Shown here in pieces: positions 62,939-64,000 of a stretch of 64,000 bases of DNA (position 1 is its first letter; the number at the start of each line of letters is the position of its first letter). Made by a program: the position numbers and the translations under genes. The notes under the pieces are model-generated. The model saw only the letters and a list, made by a program, of their open reading frames with translations, was not told the DNA's origin and did no database searches. This DNA is from Circinella minor (lineage: Eukaryota; Mucoromycota; Mucoromycetes; Mucorales; Lichtheimiaceae), in contig JAEPRB010000071.1 in NCBI GenBank assembly GCA_016758965.1, positions 1 through 64,000 of the forward strand, given 5' to 3'.

Positions 62939-64000
62939 ATGTTATATCTACTTTGTAAATTTTTATATATTACTGTATTTGCTCTTTTATCATCCGCACA
63001 ATCTTATTTACCACTTTATTACCGAGATGTTCTCAAGTTTTCTTCAGATCAAATTGGTTTTACCGTTGCTATAGCTCCTTGTGTTCAATCTATCGCATGT
63101 CCTATTTGGACTTATGTTGCTGATAAGCGACCCAAATTTCATGGCGTGACAATGGCAGCAACCAGCCTTATCGGTGGAATTGCCGTCATGGGTATTATGG
63201 GAATTGGACATTATGTACAAGAGAGCAGCCAAAAAGAAGAAACGACAAGTGCATCATCTATTACTACCAGTAGTAATAGTAGTAATGATAATAATGACGT
63301 TATGCTTTTAGTATGTGCATTTGCCCTTGCATTTGCATTTTTCACTCTCCCCAACACATCCATGGTGGACAGTGCTGTCATGAAGATTCTCGGTCCCAAC
63401 AAAATTCTATATGGTAAAGTTCATTTTACCTGGTGTTATACAGCTTATTTTTTTTCTCATCTGCAGAATATTTATATATGCTTTTGTGTGTGCATAAAAC
63501 AGGGGAAAAAAGGAGCCCAGTATATAAAAAAAGATAACGAACTCTAATATCAACATTATTCATAATTTTTATTGTGTAATAATCATATATTGTATAGGAC
63601 AACAAAGATTATGGGGTTCCATCTCTACAGGCTTAACCATCTTGACTGTAGGTGTTCTGATTTCGGCTACAGACAATTTAGACAGTCTATTTTGGGTATT
63701 TGCCGCTTCTACCCTGTGTTTCATGGTCTGTGCCACGTTTGTAAATGTGCAGCAACCAACAAACTCTTATTCTTCTGTACCCCGTGATGAAGAAGAGTCA
63801 AGTCGATTAGTACCACCTAATTCTGATACTACTTACTACGTTGACTTGCGAAAGGAACTTTCACAACAGGATGTGGAAACCGATGAGGAAGATAACGAAG
63901 ATGGAGCAAGTTATCTTACAGCCCCCCATTATAATCAACGATTATTAAAACTTACGACAACAACATCCATGGCACGTACTTTACGTGAAGAAGCTAATGA
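62939..64000 (+). CDS. MFS transporter, MFSD6/MFS_1-like, partial
   Basis: Cut off by the window end. Exons 62939-63413 and 63598 onward. The N-terminal half shows four to five membrane spans: LLCKFLYITVFALLSSAQSY, the YLPLYYRDVLKFSSDQIGF loop, CVQSIACPIWTYVADKRPK (the MFS A-motif position between TM2 and TM3), GVTMAATSLIGGIAVMGIMG and LLVCAFALAFAFF. The intron precedes QQRLWGSISTGLTIL, matching the RLWGSIGW pattern of MFS_1-like and MFSD6-type proteins. A long acidic hydrophilic loop (EEESSRLVPP..., then DEEDNEDG) follows TM6. Substrate unknown. Confidence 0.82.

Overview
The window looks like nuclear DNA of an early-diverging fungus, most likely a mucoralean member of the Mucoromycota. The genome is AT-rich. 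Genes carry many short introns with GTAAGT/GTATGT donors and end-of-intron ATAG/TTAG acceptors. Intergenic DNA is long and full of A/T runs and short tandem repeats. The gene set is fungal: ERG4, PMT4-type mannosyltransferase, ATG5, and P450s of a kind expanded in Mucorales. This placement is inferred from gene content; no rRNA or other diagnostic marker is present.

Layout. 1-2.4 kb: a histone H4 gene whose start codon is assembled by splicing, with two MCB-like boxes upstream. 2.8-4.7 kb: ERG4 (last step of ergosterol synthesis). 7.5-8.9 kb: the eroded remains of a FUSC/BRE4-like membrane transporter gene. 9.7-12.8 kb: a CLIP-170-type microtubule plus-end protein. 15.2-16.2 kb: an unrecognised multi-pass membrane protein. 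18.6-20.4 kb: a GH27-like glycosidase. 20.5-23.9 kb: a PMT4-like protein O-mannosyltransferase. 24.6-25.6 kb: a small lysine-rich protein of unknown function. 26.3-28.0 kb: a secreted GDSL hydrolase. 28.9-32.5 kb: a Pumilio-type PUF protein. 33.1-34.4 kb: ATG5. 36.3-37.7 kb: NADH-cytochrome b5 reductase. 39.6-40.0 kb: a divergent histone H2A.

From 41 to 56 kb the window holds a cluster of four related cytochrome P450 genes. Two are a tandem duplicate pair whose shared sequence continues into the promoters. One carries a charged internal insertion and a very acidic C-terminal tail. The fourth is a further relative. A 760-bp non-autonomous DNA transposon with 24-bp terminal inverted repeats and TA duplication lies between the duplicated pair. 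The rest of the window holds a rhodanese-methyltransferase fusion (57.8-58.8 kb), an alanine:glyoxylate aminotransferase with two in-frame starts (60.2-62.1 kb), and the 5' part of an MFS transporter cut by the window end.

Most genes are unrelated housekeeping genes. A loose shared theme is membrane sterol and P450 chemistry: ERG4 makes sterol, and cytochrome b5 reductase can feed electrons to P450 and sterol-modifying enzymes. That link is inference. All exon structures were joined by hand from splice signals; each fully joined gene gave an open frame with a total length divisible by three.
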